Positions 8,095 to 16,819 are shown, numbered from the stretch's first letter. The stretch is 64,000 nucleotides of DNA from Streptomyces sp. SCUT-3 (GCF_014083985.1 NZ_CP046907.1:1461001-1525000), one strand, 5' to 3'. Numbers and translations are program-made. Notes: generated from the letters alone by a model not told the origin.

Positions 8095-9576
8095 TCAGTC
8101 CCGGACGGCCGGCACGAACGGTTCCAGCTCGGCGGCGAGCACGCTGTCCACCCGGACCTTCAGGAGGGTGCCGTGCTCGGTGTGCTCCTCGGACTCGACC
8201 TCGCCGTCCCGGTGCGCACGGGAGACCAGGTCGCCGCGGGTGTACGGGACCAGCACCTCCAGCCGCACCTCGGGGCGGGGCAGCTCCTCGTCGATCAGGG
8301 CGAGCAGCTCGTCGATGCCCTGGCCGGTGCGCGCCGACACGCACACCGCGTGCTTCTCCCGGCGCAGCATCGAGGCGAGCACCAGCGGGTCCGCGGCGTC
8401 CGACTTGTTGATCACGACGATCTCGGGGACGTTCCCCGCCCCGACCTCGCGGAACACCTCGCGCACGGCGGCCAGCTGGGCCTCGGGCTCGGGGTGGGAG
8501 CCGTCCACGACGTGCAGGACGAGGTCCGCGTCGGCGACCTCCTCCATCGTGGAGCGGAACGCCTCGACGAGCTGGTGCGGCAGGTGCCGCACGAACCCGA
8601 CGGTGTCGGCGAGGGTGTAGAGCCGGCCGCTGGGCGTCTCGGCCCGCCGGACGGTCGGGTCCAGGGTGGCGAACAGCGCGTTCTCCACCAGGACGCCCGC
8701 GCCGGTGAGCCGGTTGAGCAGCGAGGACTTGCCCGCGTTGGTGTACCCGGCGATCGCCACCGAGGGCACCTTGTTGCGGCGCCGCTCCTGGCGCTTGAGG
8801 TCGCGGCCGGTCTTCATCTCCGCGATCTCCCGGCGCATCTTCGCCATCTTCTCGCGGATCCGCCGCCGGTCCGTCTCGATCTTGGTCTCACCGGGACCGC
8901 GGGTGGCCATGCCCCCGCCCCCGCTGCTGCCGCCGCCGCCCATCTGCCGGGACAGCGACTGGCCCCAGCCGCGCAGCCTGGGAAGCATGTACTGCATCTG
9001 GGCCAGCGAGACCTGCGCCTTGCCCTCCCGGGACTTGGCGTGCTGGGCGAAGATGTCCAGGATCAGCGCCGTGCGGTCCACGACCTTGACCTTGACGACG
9101 TCCTCGAGGTGGATGAGCTGGCCGGGGGTCAGCTCACCGTCGCACACCACGGTGTCGGCGCCGCTGGAGAGCACGATGTCGCGCAGCTCGGCGGCCTTGC
9201 CGGAACCGATGTAGGTGGCCGGGTCCGGCTTGTCGCGGCGCTGGATCACGCCGTCGAGGACGAGCGCGCCGGCGGTCTCGGACAGGGCGGCCAGCTCCGC
9301 CATGGAGTTCTCGGCCTCCTGCAGGGAGCCGGAGGTCCACACACCGACGAGTACCACCCGCTCCAGGCGCAGCTGGCGGTACTCGACCTCGGTGACGTCC
9401 TCGAGCTCGGTGGACAGGCCGGCCACCCGGCGCAGCGCGGCGCGGTCGGCGCGGTCGAACTGGTCGCCGTCCCGCTCGTCGTCGATCCACCGGTCCACCG
9501 CGGCGTCCTCGTCCATCAGGGCTTCGGCCCGCAGGTCCCGGGAAGTGCTTCGGTGGTTCTCGCGAATAGAGGTCAT
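8095..9576 (-). CDS. hflX: GTPase HflX
   Basis: Ribosome-associated GTPase that splits stalled 70S ribosomes under stress. 493 residues: N-terminal HflX domain (about 55-200) with VGVWTSGSLQEAENSM, a coiled linker containing a glycine/serine loop, then the G domain from about residue 270 with Walker A GYTNAGKSSLLNRL, G3 DTVGFVRHLP and G4 NKSD. The frame is open to 9714, but the ATG at 9576 is chosen because AAGGA lies 5 bp before it and the upstream residues are not family-like. Last of a minus-strand run with the RelA/SpoT homologue and dapF. Confidence 0.94.
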   Translation of the reverse strand: MTSIRENHRSTSRDLRAEALMDEDAAVDRWIDDERDGDQFDRADRAALRRVAGLSTELEDVTEVEYRQLRLERVVLVGVWTSGSLQEAENSMAELAALSETAGALVLDGVIQRRDKPDPATYIGSGKAAELRDIVLSSGADTVVCDGELTPGQLIHLEDVVKVKVVDRTALILDIFAQHAKSREGKAQVSLAQMQYMLPRLRGWGQSLSRQMGGGGSSGGGGMATRGPGETKIETDRRRIREKMAKMRREIAEMKTGRDLKRQERRRNKVPSVAIAGYTNAGKSSLLNRLTGAGVLVENALFATLDPTVRRAETPSGRLYTLADTVGFVRHLPHQLVEAFRSTMEEVADADLVLHVVDGSHPEPEAQLAAVREVFREVGAGNVPEIVVINKSDAADPLVLASMLRREKHAVCVSARTGQGIDELLALIDEELPRPEVRLEVLVPYTRGDLVSRAHRDGEVESEEHTEHGTLLKVRVDSVLAAELEPFVPAVRD

Positions 9577-9738
9577 CGTGTCCTTCGGCTGAGAGGGGAC
9601 GGGGCGTGCGGCTCTGCTCGCCCGCACCGGGATCAACACCGGGTGGTCCGCGAAGATTCCCCGGCCGGGCCGGGGCCGCGCATCGATGGTCGCACGCCCC
9701 CCGTGCGGCGTCACGCGATATTCGGCGCGGCGCGGCGC

Positions 9739-9760
9739 GGCCCCGCGGCCCCGCGGGGCC
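9739..9760 (-). terminator. Possible terminator after the RelA/SpoT homologue
   Basis: Near-continuous inverted repeat GGCCCCGCGG / CCGCGGGGCC with a 2-nt centre (a 4-8-nt loop in practice), starting 9 bp after the stop codon of the RelA/SpoT homologue and before hflX. The whole stretch is GC-rich, so chance is possible. Confidence 0.4.
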
Positions 9761-9769
9761 GGTCGGGGG

Positions 9770-11893
9770 TCAGTCGGGGGTGTCCGTCTGCGCGTCCCGC
9801 CGGGCCCGGTAGACGTCGTAGACGCCGGGGACGCGGCGCACGGCGCGCAGCAGCCCGGCCAGGGCGTCCGCGCCGGGCAGCTCGACGGTGTAGGTGTGCC
9901 GCACCAGCTGGTCCTGCGGGGGCTCCACGGTGGCGGAGACGATGGCGATGCCCTCGCCCGCGATCGCCGCGGTGACGTCCGCCAGCAGCCGGGGCCGCAC
10001 GAGGGCCTCGGCGTGCAGGGTGGCCCGGTAGCCGGCGTCCGCGCCGCGCAGCCAGTCGACCCCTACGGCGCTGCGGCCGTCCCCCGTCATCCGCTCCGCG
10101 GCGGAGCACCCGGTCCGGTGCACGGCCACGACGCCGCCGCGGGTGAGGAAGCCGGTGATCTCGTCCGGCGGCACCGGGGTGCAGCAGCGGGCCAGGCGCA
10201 CGGGGGCGTCGGGGTGGCCGCTGAGGACGGCGGTGCCCGCGGCCGGCTCCCCGCGCGGGGGCACCGGGCCGCGCAGGGCGGGGCGGCGGCCGGCGCCCTT
10301 CTCCGCCTGCCGGTCCTCGGGCGGGTGGTTCTGGAGCCAGCGGGTGATCGCGATCCGCGCGGCGGGGGTGGTGGCGTGCTCCAGCCACTCCGGGGCGGGG
10401 CCGTTGTCCCCGTCCTCCCCGGCCAGGAGCAGGTGGACGGTGTCGCCGTCGGTGAGGACGGTGGCCATCGCGGTCAGGCGGCCGTTGACCCGGGCCCCGA
10501 CGCAGCGGTGGCCCTCCTCCTCCCCCAGCGCGTAGGCGGCGTCGACGCAGGTGGCGCCGCGGGGCAGCCCCAGGGTTCCGCCGTCGGCGCGGAAGACGGT
10601 GATCTCGCCCTCCTCGGCGAGGTCGGCCCGCAGGGCCCGCCAGAAGGAGTCGGCGTCCGGCACCTCCTTCTGCCAGGCCAGCAGCCGGGAGAGCCAGCCG
10701 GGCCGGGTCGGGTCGCTCCGCTCGCCCTCGGCCTCCGCCGCCTCGGGCTCCTCGGCGGCGCGGTAGGGGTTGCCGAGCGCGACGACGCCGGCCTCGGCCA
10801 CGCGGTGCATACGGTGGGTGCGCACCAGGACCTCGGCGACGTGGCCGCCGTCGGTGGCCACGGCGGTGTGCAGGGACTGGTAGAGGTTGAACTTCGGGGC
10901 GGCGATGAAGTCCTTGAACTCGGCGATCACCGGGGTGAAGCAGGTGTGCAGCTCGCCCAGGACCGCGTAGCAGTCGGCGTCCTCCTCGACGACGACCAGC
11001 AGGCGGGAGAAGTCGTAGCCGCCCGGCTCGCTGCCGCGTTTCGCGCGCACCCGGTGCACGGAGACGCAGTGCCGGGGGCGGACCGACACGCCCGCCTCGA
11101 TGCCCGCGTCCCGCAGCACCGCGCGCACCTGCACGGCCAGTGCCTCCAGGGGATCGGTCAGGGCCTCGTGGGCGGCCAGGACCTCCTGGGTCGCGGCGTA
11201 CTCCTCCGGATGGAGGATCGCGAACACCAGGTCCTCCAGCTCGGTCTTGACCGCCTGGACGCCCAGCCGCTCGGCCAGCGGGATGAGGACGTCGCGGGTG
11301 ACCTTGGCGATGCGTTCCTGCTTCTCCCTGCGCATCACGCCCAGGGTGCGCATGTTGTGCAGGCGGTCGGCGAGCTTGATGGACATCACCCGCACGTCGT
11401 CGCCGGTGGCCACCAGCATCTTGCGGAACGTCTCGGGCTCGGCGGCCGCACCGTAGTCGACCTTCTCCAGCTTGGTCACGCCGTCGACGAGGTACGCCAC
11501 CTCCTCGCCGAACTCCTCGCGCACCTGCTCCAGGGTCACCTCGGTGTCCTCGACCGTGTCGTGGAGCAGGGAGGCGACCAGGGTGGTGGTCTCGGCGCCG
11601 AGCTGGGCGAGGATCAGGGTCACCGCGAGCGGGTGGGTGATGTACGGCTCGCCGCTCTTGCGCATCTGCCCGCGGTGCGACGCCTCGGCCAGGACGTAGG
11701 CGCGGCGGAGGGCCGACAGGTCGGCCGCGCCGGCACGGGGGTGGTGCGCCCGGTGCGCCTGGACGACGTGCTCGAGGGCGTCGGGGGTGCCGGCCCTGGA
11801 GCCGCCGCGCAGGGCGGCCCGGCCCAGCCTGCGCAGATCGGCCTTGCCCAGGCCCAGCCTGCGGTGGGCGGAATGCGTGGTCTCTACGCTCAT
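9770..11893 (-). CDS. RelA/SpoT homologue with intact hydrolase and divergent synthetase domain
   Basis: RSH family protein, 707 residues, with all family parts in order: HD (p)ppGpp hydrolase domain (about 40-200), synthetase domain (about 245-360), TGS domain (about 470-530) and C-terminal ACT domain. The hydrolase motifs are canonical (YITHPLAV, LLHDTVEDT, KLADRLHNMRTL). The synthetase is unusual: RPK is RPRH, the Asp-x4-Arg motif reads YDFSRLLV so the arginine is displaced, and RFKD is EFKD, although APKFNLYQSLHT is kept. This suggests mainly a hydrolase. It probably corresponds to S. coelicolor RshA rather than RelA. ATG 11893 is chosen because CCGGAGG sits 5 bp upstream; a GTG at 11899 would overlap that site. 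Confidence 0.9.
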   Translation of the reverse strand: MSVETTHSAHRRLGLGKADLRRLGRAALRGGSRAGTPDALEHVVQAHRAHHPRAGAADLSALRRAYVLAEASHRGQMRKSGEPYITHPLAVTLILAQLGAETTTLVASLLHDTVEDTEVTLEQVREEFGEEVAYLVDGVTKLEKVDYGAAAEPETFRKMLVATGDDVRVMSIKLADRLHNMRTLGVMRREKQERIAKVTRDVLIPLAERLGVQAVKTELEDLVFAILHPEEYAATQEVLAAHEALTDPLEALAVQVRAVLRDAGIEAGVSVRPRHCVSVHRVRAKRGSEPGGYDFSRLLVVVEEDADCYAVLGELHTCFTPVIAEFKDFIAAPKFNLYQSLHTAVATDGGHVAEVLVRTHRMHRVAEAGVVALGNPYRAAEEPEAAEAEGERSDPTRPGWLSRLLAWQKEVPDADSFWRALRADLAEEGEITVFRADGGTLGLPRGATCVDAAYALGEEEGHRCVGARVNGRLTAMATVLTDGDTVHLLLAGEDGDNGPAPEWLEHATTPAARIAITRWLQNHPPEDRQAEKGAGRRPALRGPVPPRGEPAAGTAVLSGHPDAPVRLARCCTPVPPDEITGFLTRGGVVAVHRTGCSAAERMTGDGRSAVGVDWLRGADAGYRATLHAEALVRPRLLADVTAAIAGEGIAIVSATVEPPQDQLVRHTYTVELPGADALAGLLRAVRRVPGVYDVYRARRDAQTDTPD

Positions 11894-12025
11894 GGGCACC
11901 TCCGGCAGCAGTCCCCGGCGCAGTACGGGGTCCCTCGCCGGTGCTTGATGCTACCGAGCCCGTCCACCCGCTCCCGACCGCTCCCGCCCGGCATGATCTG
12001 TATCACTCTTTCGGGCGACCTTCGG

Positions 12026-12949
12026 TCAGTGCGCCCCGGCGCCCGCGCGCCACCATCCGGCGTCGATCGTGCCGCGGGCCAGGACCACCGCCGGGCCGGC
12101 CATCGTGATCCGGCCGTCGGGGTGCTCGGTGATCACCAGGCGCCCTCCGGGGACGTCCACGGTGTAGGTGACGGGGACGCCGTCCGCAGCCGGGTCGTGC
12201 CCGTCCCGGCGGGCGGCGGCGACCATGACGGCGCAGGCCCCGGTGCCGCAGGAGCGGGTCTCCCCGGAGCCGCGCTCGTGCACCCGCAGGGCGACGTGGC
12301 GCGGTCCCCGGTCCACCACGAACTCGACGTTGACGCCGTCGGGGTAGGCGGCCGGCGGGGTCACCAGCGGCGGGCGGAACAGGTCGCCGGCCTCGTCCAG
12401 GCCGTCCACGAAGACAACGGCGTGCGGGTTGCCCATGTTGACGTTGCGGGCGGGCCGGGGGGCGCGCCCGTCGACGGAGACCTCGACGCCGGTGCTGTCC
12501 GGCAGCACCGCGCGCCCCATGTCCACCGTGACGTCGCCCGGGGTTCCGTCCGGGCCCGGGCCGGCGACGTGCACCCGGCGCACTCCGGCGCGGGTGGCGA
12601 CCGCCAGGTCCCCGGGCTCGGCCAGGCCCTCGTCGACCAGGTGGCGGGCGAAGACCCGCACCCCGTTGCCGCACATCTCCGCGACGCTGCCGTCGGCGTT
12701 GCGGTAGTCCATGAACCACTCGGCCCGGTCGGCCATCGGCGCGGCCTCCGGGTGGGCGGCGGAACGGACCACCCGCAGCAGTCCGTCGCCGCCGATCCCG
12801 GCGCGCCGGTCGCACAGCCGGGCGACGAGCGCGGCCGGCAGGTCCAGCCGCCCCTCGTGGTCGGGGAGGATCACGAAGTCGTTCTCGGTGCCGTGCCCCT
12901 TCAGGAACGGCACTCCGCCGTCGGGGTCATCGTGCTGCGCATGGGTCAC
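12026..12949 (-). CDS. dapF: Diaminopimelate epimerase
   Basis: Converts LL-diaminopimelate to meso-diaminopimelate for lysine and peptidoglycan synthesis. 307 residues with the two catalytic cysteines in EMCGNGVR (C93) and SCGTGACA (C234), and FLKGHGTENDFVI at the N-terminus, typical of actinobacterial DapF. The start is a GTG at 12949 whose only purine-rich stretch (GGCAGG) abuts the codon, so the true start may be a GTG a few codons later, just before PFLKGHG. It lies between a small membrane protein gene and the RelA/SpoT homologue on the same strand. Confidence 0.94.
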   Translation of the reverse strand: MTHAQHDDPDGGVPFLKGHGTENDFVILPDHEGRLDLPAALVARLCDRRAGIGGDGLLRVVRSAAHPEAAPMADRAEWFMDYRNADGSVAEMCGNGVRVFARHLVDEGLAEPGDLAVATRAGVRRVHVAGPGPDGTPGDVTVDMGRAVLPDSTGVEVSVDGRAPRPARNVNMGNPHAVVFVDGLDEAGDLFRPPLVTPPAAYPDGVNVEFVVDRGPRHVALRVHERGSGETRSCGTGACAVMVAAARRDGHDPAADGVPVTYTVDVPGGRLVITEHPDGRITMAGPAVVLARGTIDAGWWRAGAGAH

Positions 12950-13013
12950 CCTGCCGATCGTAGTCCGCGTCCGGACCGCCGCCCCGCCGGGCGGGCCGGC
13001 TCGGTGGGCGGGC

Positions 13014-13517
13014 TCAGCGCAGGCGGGCCACGCGCCAGGCCGCCAGCAGCACCACCGCGGCGGTGACCGCGGTGTAGGCGACGATCACCCGCCAGTCCGC
13101 GCGGCGGCCGGAGCCGCGGGGCGGCAGCCCGGGCAGGGCGTGGCCGACCCTGCGGGCGGCCACGGCGCCCCAGCCCGCGGAGGCGCAGGTGAGCAGCAGT
13201 CCGAGCATGGCGACGACCGCGCCTCCCTCGCTGATCTCGAAGGCGAGGGGGAAGGCGAACATCAGGGAGCCGAGGATGCCGAGGGCGACGATCGGGGCGA
13301 TCTGCCAGACCCGCAGGCGCCGCGGCGGCCTGAGCTCGCGGAACGACTGGCCGGCGGCAGCGGCACCGGGGGCGTCGTCCGGCCCGCCCCCGCCCGTCCC
13401 GGGGTCGTCGTCCGCGGGGCCGTCCTCGACGCCGACGGCGGGCGACGGGACGGGCAGGGCCGTCCCGGCCCCTTCGTCGCCCTCGCCGTACGGTCTGTCC
13501 CGGGGGCCGGCCTCCAT
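13014..13517 (-). CDS. Small actinobacterial membrane protein of unknown function
   Basis: A 167-residue protein with an acidic, Gly/Pro/Asp-rich N-terminal half (about 1-65) and three predicted membrane spans: VWQIAPIVALGILGSLMFAF, AVVAMLGLLLTCASAGWGAV and a last one near VIVAYTAVTAAVVLLAAW, with a basic linker (PPRGSGRR) before the last. No catalytic motif. Its place between miaA and dapF is, as I recall, conserved in Streptomyces. ATG 13517 has GGGAGGG 9 bp upstream; a GTG two codons earlier is equally possible. Function unknown. Confidence 0.75.
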   Translation of the reverse strand: MEAGPRDRPYGEGDEGAGTALPVPSPAVGVEDGPADDDPGTGGGGPDDAPGAAAAGQSFRELRPPRRLRVWQIAPIVALGILGSLMFAFPLAFEISEGGAVVAMLGLLLTCASAGWGAVAARRVGHALPGLPPRGSGRRADWRVIVAYTAVTAAVVLLAAWRVARLR

Positions 13518-13625
13518 CGCCACGCGCCCTCCCGAAGTCGACACCGCAGCCCGTGCTCGCGGTCGATGATGGCACGGCCGAGGGCCTCCGACGGGCTCCC
13601 GAAGCGTCCCGTGGCCATCACGTGA

Positions 13626-14564
13626 TCAGGCTGTGACCGCCCGTTCGACCAGTGCCAGGGCCTGCTCCGCCCGCGTACCGCCGGGTCGGTCCGCGGAGGC
13701 CAGCCAGTGCACGCGCGGGTCGCGCCGGAACCACGACTCCTGGCGGCGGGCGAAGCGCTTGGTCGCCCGGACGGTCTCCGCCCGGGCCTCCTCCTCGGTG
13801 CACTCCCCCGCCAGGAAGGACAGCACCTGCTGGTAGCCCAGGGCGCGCGAGGCGGTGCGTCCCTCGCGCAGCCCCGCGGCCTCCAGGGAGCGGACCTCGT
13901 CGACGAGGCCGGCCTCCCACATCCGGTCGACCCGCAGCGCGATGCGCTCGTCGAGGACCGGCCGGGCGACGTCGACGCCGATCTGCACCGTGTCGTAGAC
14001 CGCCTCGTGGCCGGGGAGGCTGGCGCTGAACGGCCGCCCGGTGATCTCCACGACCTCCAGGGCCCTGACGATCCGGCGGCCGTTGCCCGGCAGGATGGCG
14101 CGGGCCGCCTCGGGGTCGACCGAGGCCAGGCGGGCGTGCAGGACGCCGGAGCCGTGCTCCTCCAGCTCCGCCTCCAGCCGGGCCCGCACCCGCGGGTCGG
14201 TGCCGGGGAACTCCAGGGCGTCGACGGCCGCCCGCACGTACAGGCCCGACCCGCCGACCAGCACGGGGGTGCGGCCGTCCGCCAGGAGCCGGTCGATCTC
14301 GGCGCGGGCCATGCGCTGGTACTCGGCGACGCTGGCGGCCTCGGTGACGTCCCACACGTCCAGCAGGCGGTGCGGGACGCCCTCGCGTTCGGCGAGGGTG
14401 AGCTTCGCCGTCCCGATGTCCATCCCGCGGTACAGCTGCATGGAGTCCGCGTTGATCACCTCGCCGTCCAGGGCCCGGGCGAGGGCGACGCCCAGATCTG
14501 ACTTTCCGGCGGCGGTGGGGCCGACGACCGCGACGACTCGGGGGTGGGATGCTGCGCTGCTCAC
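13626..14564 (-). CDS. miaA: tRNA dimethylallyltransferase MiaA
   Basis: Transfers a dimethylallyl group to A37 of tRNAs that read codons starting with U (i6A37). 312 residues with P-loop GPTAAGKSDLG (about 15-25), INADSMQLYRGMDIGTAKL, GGSGLYVRA and the C-terminal RFARRQESWFRRD. Length is standard. GTG start at 14564 with GGGAGA about 9 bp upstream. MiaB, which acts on the product of MiaA, is encoded 2.3 kb upstream on the same strand; the FolP2-like pair lies between them. Confidence 0.96.
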   Translation of the reverse strand: MSSAASHPRVVAVVGPTAAGKSDLGVALARALDGEVINADSMQLYRGMDIGTAKLTLAEREGVPHRLLDVWDVTEAASVAEYQRMARAEIDRLLADGRTPVLVGGSGLYVRAAVDALEFPGTDPRVRARLEAELEEHGSGVLHARLASVDPEAARAILPGNGRRIVRALEVVEITGRPFSASLPGHEAVYDTVQIGVDVARPVLDERIALRVDRMWEAGLVDEVRSLEAAGLREGRTASRALGYQQVLSFLAGECTEEEARAETVRATKRFARRQESWFRRDPRVHWLASADRPGGTRAEQALALVERAVTA

Positions 14565-14646
14565 CCGGACAGTCTCCCAAACCCGGAGGGCCGGCCGGCA
14601 CGCGCCGCCGGGCGCGGCCCGCCGGCCGCGGCCCTCCGCCCCCGGG

Positions 14647-15900
14647 TCACCGGTCCCGCCCGGGGGGCGTCCGCACCCCGACCAGGTGCCGGAGGATCAG
14701 GAAGAAGCCGCAGCACGCCACGGCCGTGACGAGGATCAGCACGGCCCTCTGCCACCAGGCGAGGGAGCCGATGACCACGCTCGCGCCCGAGCCGGCCAGC
14801 AGGGCGATGAGGGCGGTGAAGACGCTGAGCACCTCCACCACCTTCAGCTGCCCGCTCTCGACCGCCTTGCGCGACTCGCGGACCCCCTCGGCCACCGCGG
14901 TCCCGATCTCGCGCCGGGCCCGGTCGATCTCCTCGGTGACGACGCTCCGCAGTGCCTCCAGGTCCCGCTGGGCCTGCGCCCGCAGCTCCTGGGCGGCCAG
15001 GATCGAATCGCGCTCGCGGCCGAACTGCTCGTGGACCTCGACCGCCGTCGGGTCCAGCAGGGCCATGCCCCGCTCGATCGCCGCGCGGGCCCGGGCGAAG
15101 TCCCCGAGCTTGCGGTACGCGTACGCCTCGCGCAGCAGCGCGATGGGGTCGTTGCGCGCCGAGAAGTGGGGACGCTGCAGGATCTCCAGTATCCGCTCCG
15201 CCTGCCCCGGCAGCTCCTCGCCGAGCCACAGGCCCTGCATGAGGGCGTGGAGGAGCTTGACGTTGGAGGAGTCGGCCGCGAGGACGTCGTCCATGCACCG
15301 CAGGCCGTGCTCGTCCCCCTGCCCGAGGAGGCCGAACGCGTGCAGGCTCCGCGTGTACGGGTCCAGCTCCTCCAGCGGGCGGGCGAAGCGGTTGAAGAAG
15401 TCGGTGATCCGTGCGCAGCGGAAGTCGAAGCGCAGCCCGCACAGGTACAGGTGGACCAGGCTCCGGCCGGTCACGGTCGAGGGGTCCTCGTGCAGGACCG
15501 TGTCCTCGTCCAGGGAGAGCAGCACGCTCGCCCTGGCCTGCCGCGCGTACCAGGCGACGTCCGCGCAATAAGAGGCCGACTCCTGCCAGGTCGCGTCCAC
15601 CGCCGACATCCACTCCGCCGCCGCGGCCGTCCAGGGCTGCCCGGCGTCGACGCGCCGGAAGACGTCGTGGCGGGCCAGCCGCAGCACCTGCGGCCGCAGC
15701 GGGTCGTCCGGGTCCGCGTGGTGCTCCACGACGGCCGTGCGGCCGCCGGGGTGGTCGAGGACCTCGGCCGCGGCCCGCCGGACGTCGACCTCCAGGTGTG
15801 CGGTGCAGAACCGCTGGAACGGCTCCCGCCAGCCGTCCGGGTCGGCGGCCGTCGCGGTGCCCCCTCCGCCGTCAGTGTCGGGTCGCTGCGGTCCGATCAT
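14647..15900 (-). CDS. Repeat/coiled-coil protein with C-terminal two-TM hairpin, unknown function
   Basis: Not recognised. 417 residues: a soluble N-terminal region (1-about 240) rich in Trp, Cys and Asp; a helical repeat-like stretch (about 240-300; SSNVKLLHALMQGLWLGEEL, then AYAYRKLGDFARARAAIERG, a TPR-like unit); a charged coiled coil (about 300-345; RAQAQRDLEALRSVVTEEID); then two membrane spans (about 350-372 and 378-398) and a short basic tail. There is no signal peptide, so the large domain should be cytoplasmic, anchored by its C-terminus. The ATG at 15900 lies inside the end of the FolP2-like gene (29-bp overlap) with AGGGGGA just before it, so translation of the two is probably coupled. 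The partner role is unknown. Confidence 0.7.
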   Translation of the reverse strand: MIGPQRPDTDGGGGTATAADPDGWREPFQRFCTAHLEVDVRRAAAEVLDHPGGRTAVVEHHADPDDPLRPQVLRLARHDVFRRVDAGQPWTAAAAEWMSAVDATWQESASYCADVAWYARQARASVLLSLDEDTVLHEDPSTVTGRSLVHLYLCGLRFDFRCARITDFFNRFARPLEELDPYTRSLHAFGLLGQGDEHGLRCMDDVLAADSSNVKLLHALMQGLWLGEELPGQAERILEILQRPHFSARNDPIALLREAYAYRKLGDFARARAAIERGMALLDPTAVEVHEQFGRERDSILAAQELRAQAQRDLEALRSVVTEEIDRARREIGTAVAEGVRESRKAVESGQLKVVEVLSVFTALIALLAGSGASVVIGSLAWWQRAVLILVTAVACCGFFLILRHLVGVRTPPGRDR

Positions 15901-16774
15901 CCATTCCCCCTGGTCGGTGTGCTTCCCCGGCGTGCCGGATCGCCGCGACCCGGTCGAGGGTCGTCCTCGCCTCGGCCACGTCGTGCACGCGGAAGACCCT
16001 CGCGCCCTGCCAGGCGCAGACGGCGAGCGTGGCCTGGGTGCCCAGCACCCGCTCCCGGGCCGGCAGGTCGAGGGTCTCGCCGATGAAGTCCTTGTTGCTC
16101 ACTGCGACGAGCACGGGCCACCCCGTGGCGGTCATCTCGCCGAGCCTGCGCGTCACCTCGAGCGAGTGCGCCGTGGCCTTGCCGAAGTCGTGCGCGGGAT
16201 CGATCAGGACCGACTCCCGGGGCACCCCGAGGGCCACCGCCCGCTCAGCCAGGGCGACGGTCTTCCCGATCGCCTCGGCCGTGACGTCCCGGTAGCTGAC
16301 CTTCTTGGGGTCCGTCCGGGGGGCCTGCGCGCCGACGTGGGTGCACACCAGGCCCACCCGCCACTCGGCGGCGACCGCCGCGGTGAGCGGGTCGGCGCCT
16401 CCCCAGGCGTCGTTGACCAGGTCCGCGCCGGCCGAGCAGACCGCCTCCGCCACCTCGTGGCGCCAGGTGTCGACGCTGATCGCCAGCCCCGGGTGGCGCT
16501 TCCTCACCCGTGCGACGAAACCCGCGACCCGCGCGATCTCCTCCCGGGTGCTGACCTCCTCGGTCAACTCCCCGGCCGGGACACCGCCGATGTCGACGAT
16601 GTCCGCGCCGTTGTCCACGGCCGCCGACACCGCGTCGAGGGCGGCGTTCTCGGCGAAGTACGCCCCGCGGTCGTAGAAGGAGTCACGGGTGCGGTTGACC
16701 ACGGCCATCACCAGCGGCCTGTCACCGGGGAACACGTGCTCGCCGAGCTTGAGCAACTCCAACGCCTCCGACAA
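15872..16774 (-). CDS. Dihydropteroate-synthase-like protein, FolP2 type
   Basis: About 300 residues, TIM-barrel pterin-binding family. It closely resembles, from memory, mycobacterial FolP2 rather than the true DHPS FolP1: MAVVNRTRDSFYDRG (true DHPS has NVTPDSF), IVDIGGVPAGE, ISVDTWRHEVAE, NDAWGGADP, LIDPAHDFGK, SNKDFIGETLDL and FRVHDVAEA. M. leprae FolP2 was reported not to act as a DHPS, so folate synthesis should not be assumed. The start is uncertain: TTG 16774 is the longest; a TTG at about 16756 with GGAGG 8 bp upstream is the best alternative; an ATG at 16784 is out of frame. It follows miaB after a hairpin and is overlapped by the coiled-coil/two-TM gene. Confidence 0.85.
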   Translation of the reverse strand: MSEALELLKLGEHVFPGDRPLVMAVVNRTRDSFYDRGAYFAENAALDAVSAAVDNGADIVDIGGVPAGELTEEVSTREEIARVAGFVARVRKRHPGLAISVDTWRHEVAEAVCSAGADLVNDAWGGADPLTAAVAAEWRVGLVCTHVGAQAPRTDPKKVSYRDVTAEAIGKTVALAERAVALGVPRESVLIDPAHDFGKATAHSLEVTRRLGEMTATGWPVLVAVSNKDFIGETLDLPARERVLGTQATLAVCAWQGARVFRVHDVAEARTTLDRVAAIRHAGEAHRPGGMDDRTAATRH

Positions 16775-16794
16775 CGGCCGACATGGACACGATC

Positions 16795-16800
16795 ATGATA
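16795..16800 (-). promoter_or_regulatory. Candidate -10 of the FolP2-like operon
   Basis: TATCAT on the minus strand, in an AT-rich pocket inside an otherwise extremely GC-rich 117-bp gap after miaB, about 20 bp before the FolP2-like start. No clear -35 was found. It suggests that the pair is transcribed independently of miaB. Confidence 0.35.
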
Positions 16801-16819
16801 GCCACCGGGGCGGGGCGGG

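Noticed and set aside
12003..12815. Arg/Gly-rich open frame overlapping dapF
   Set aside because: Same strand but different frame from dapF, which has complete catalytic motifs; the alternative is a composition shadow.
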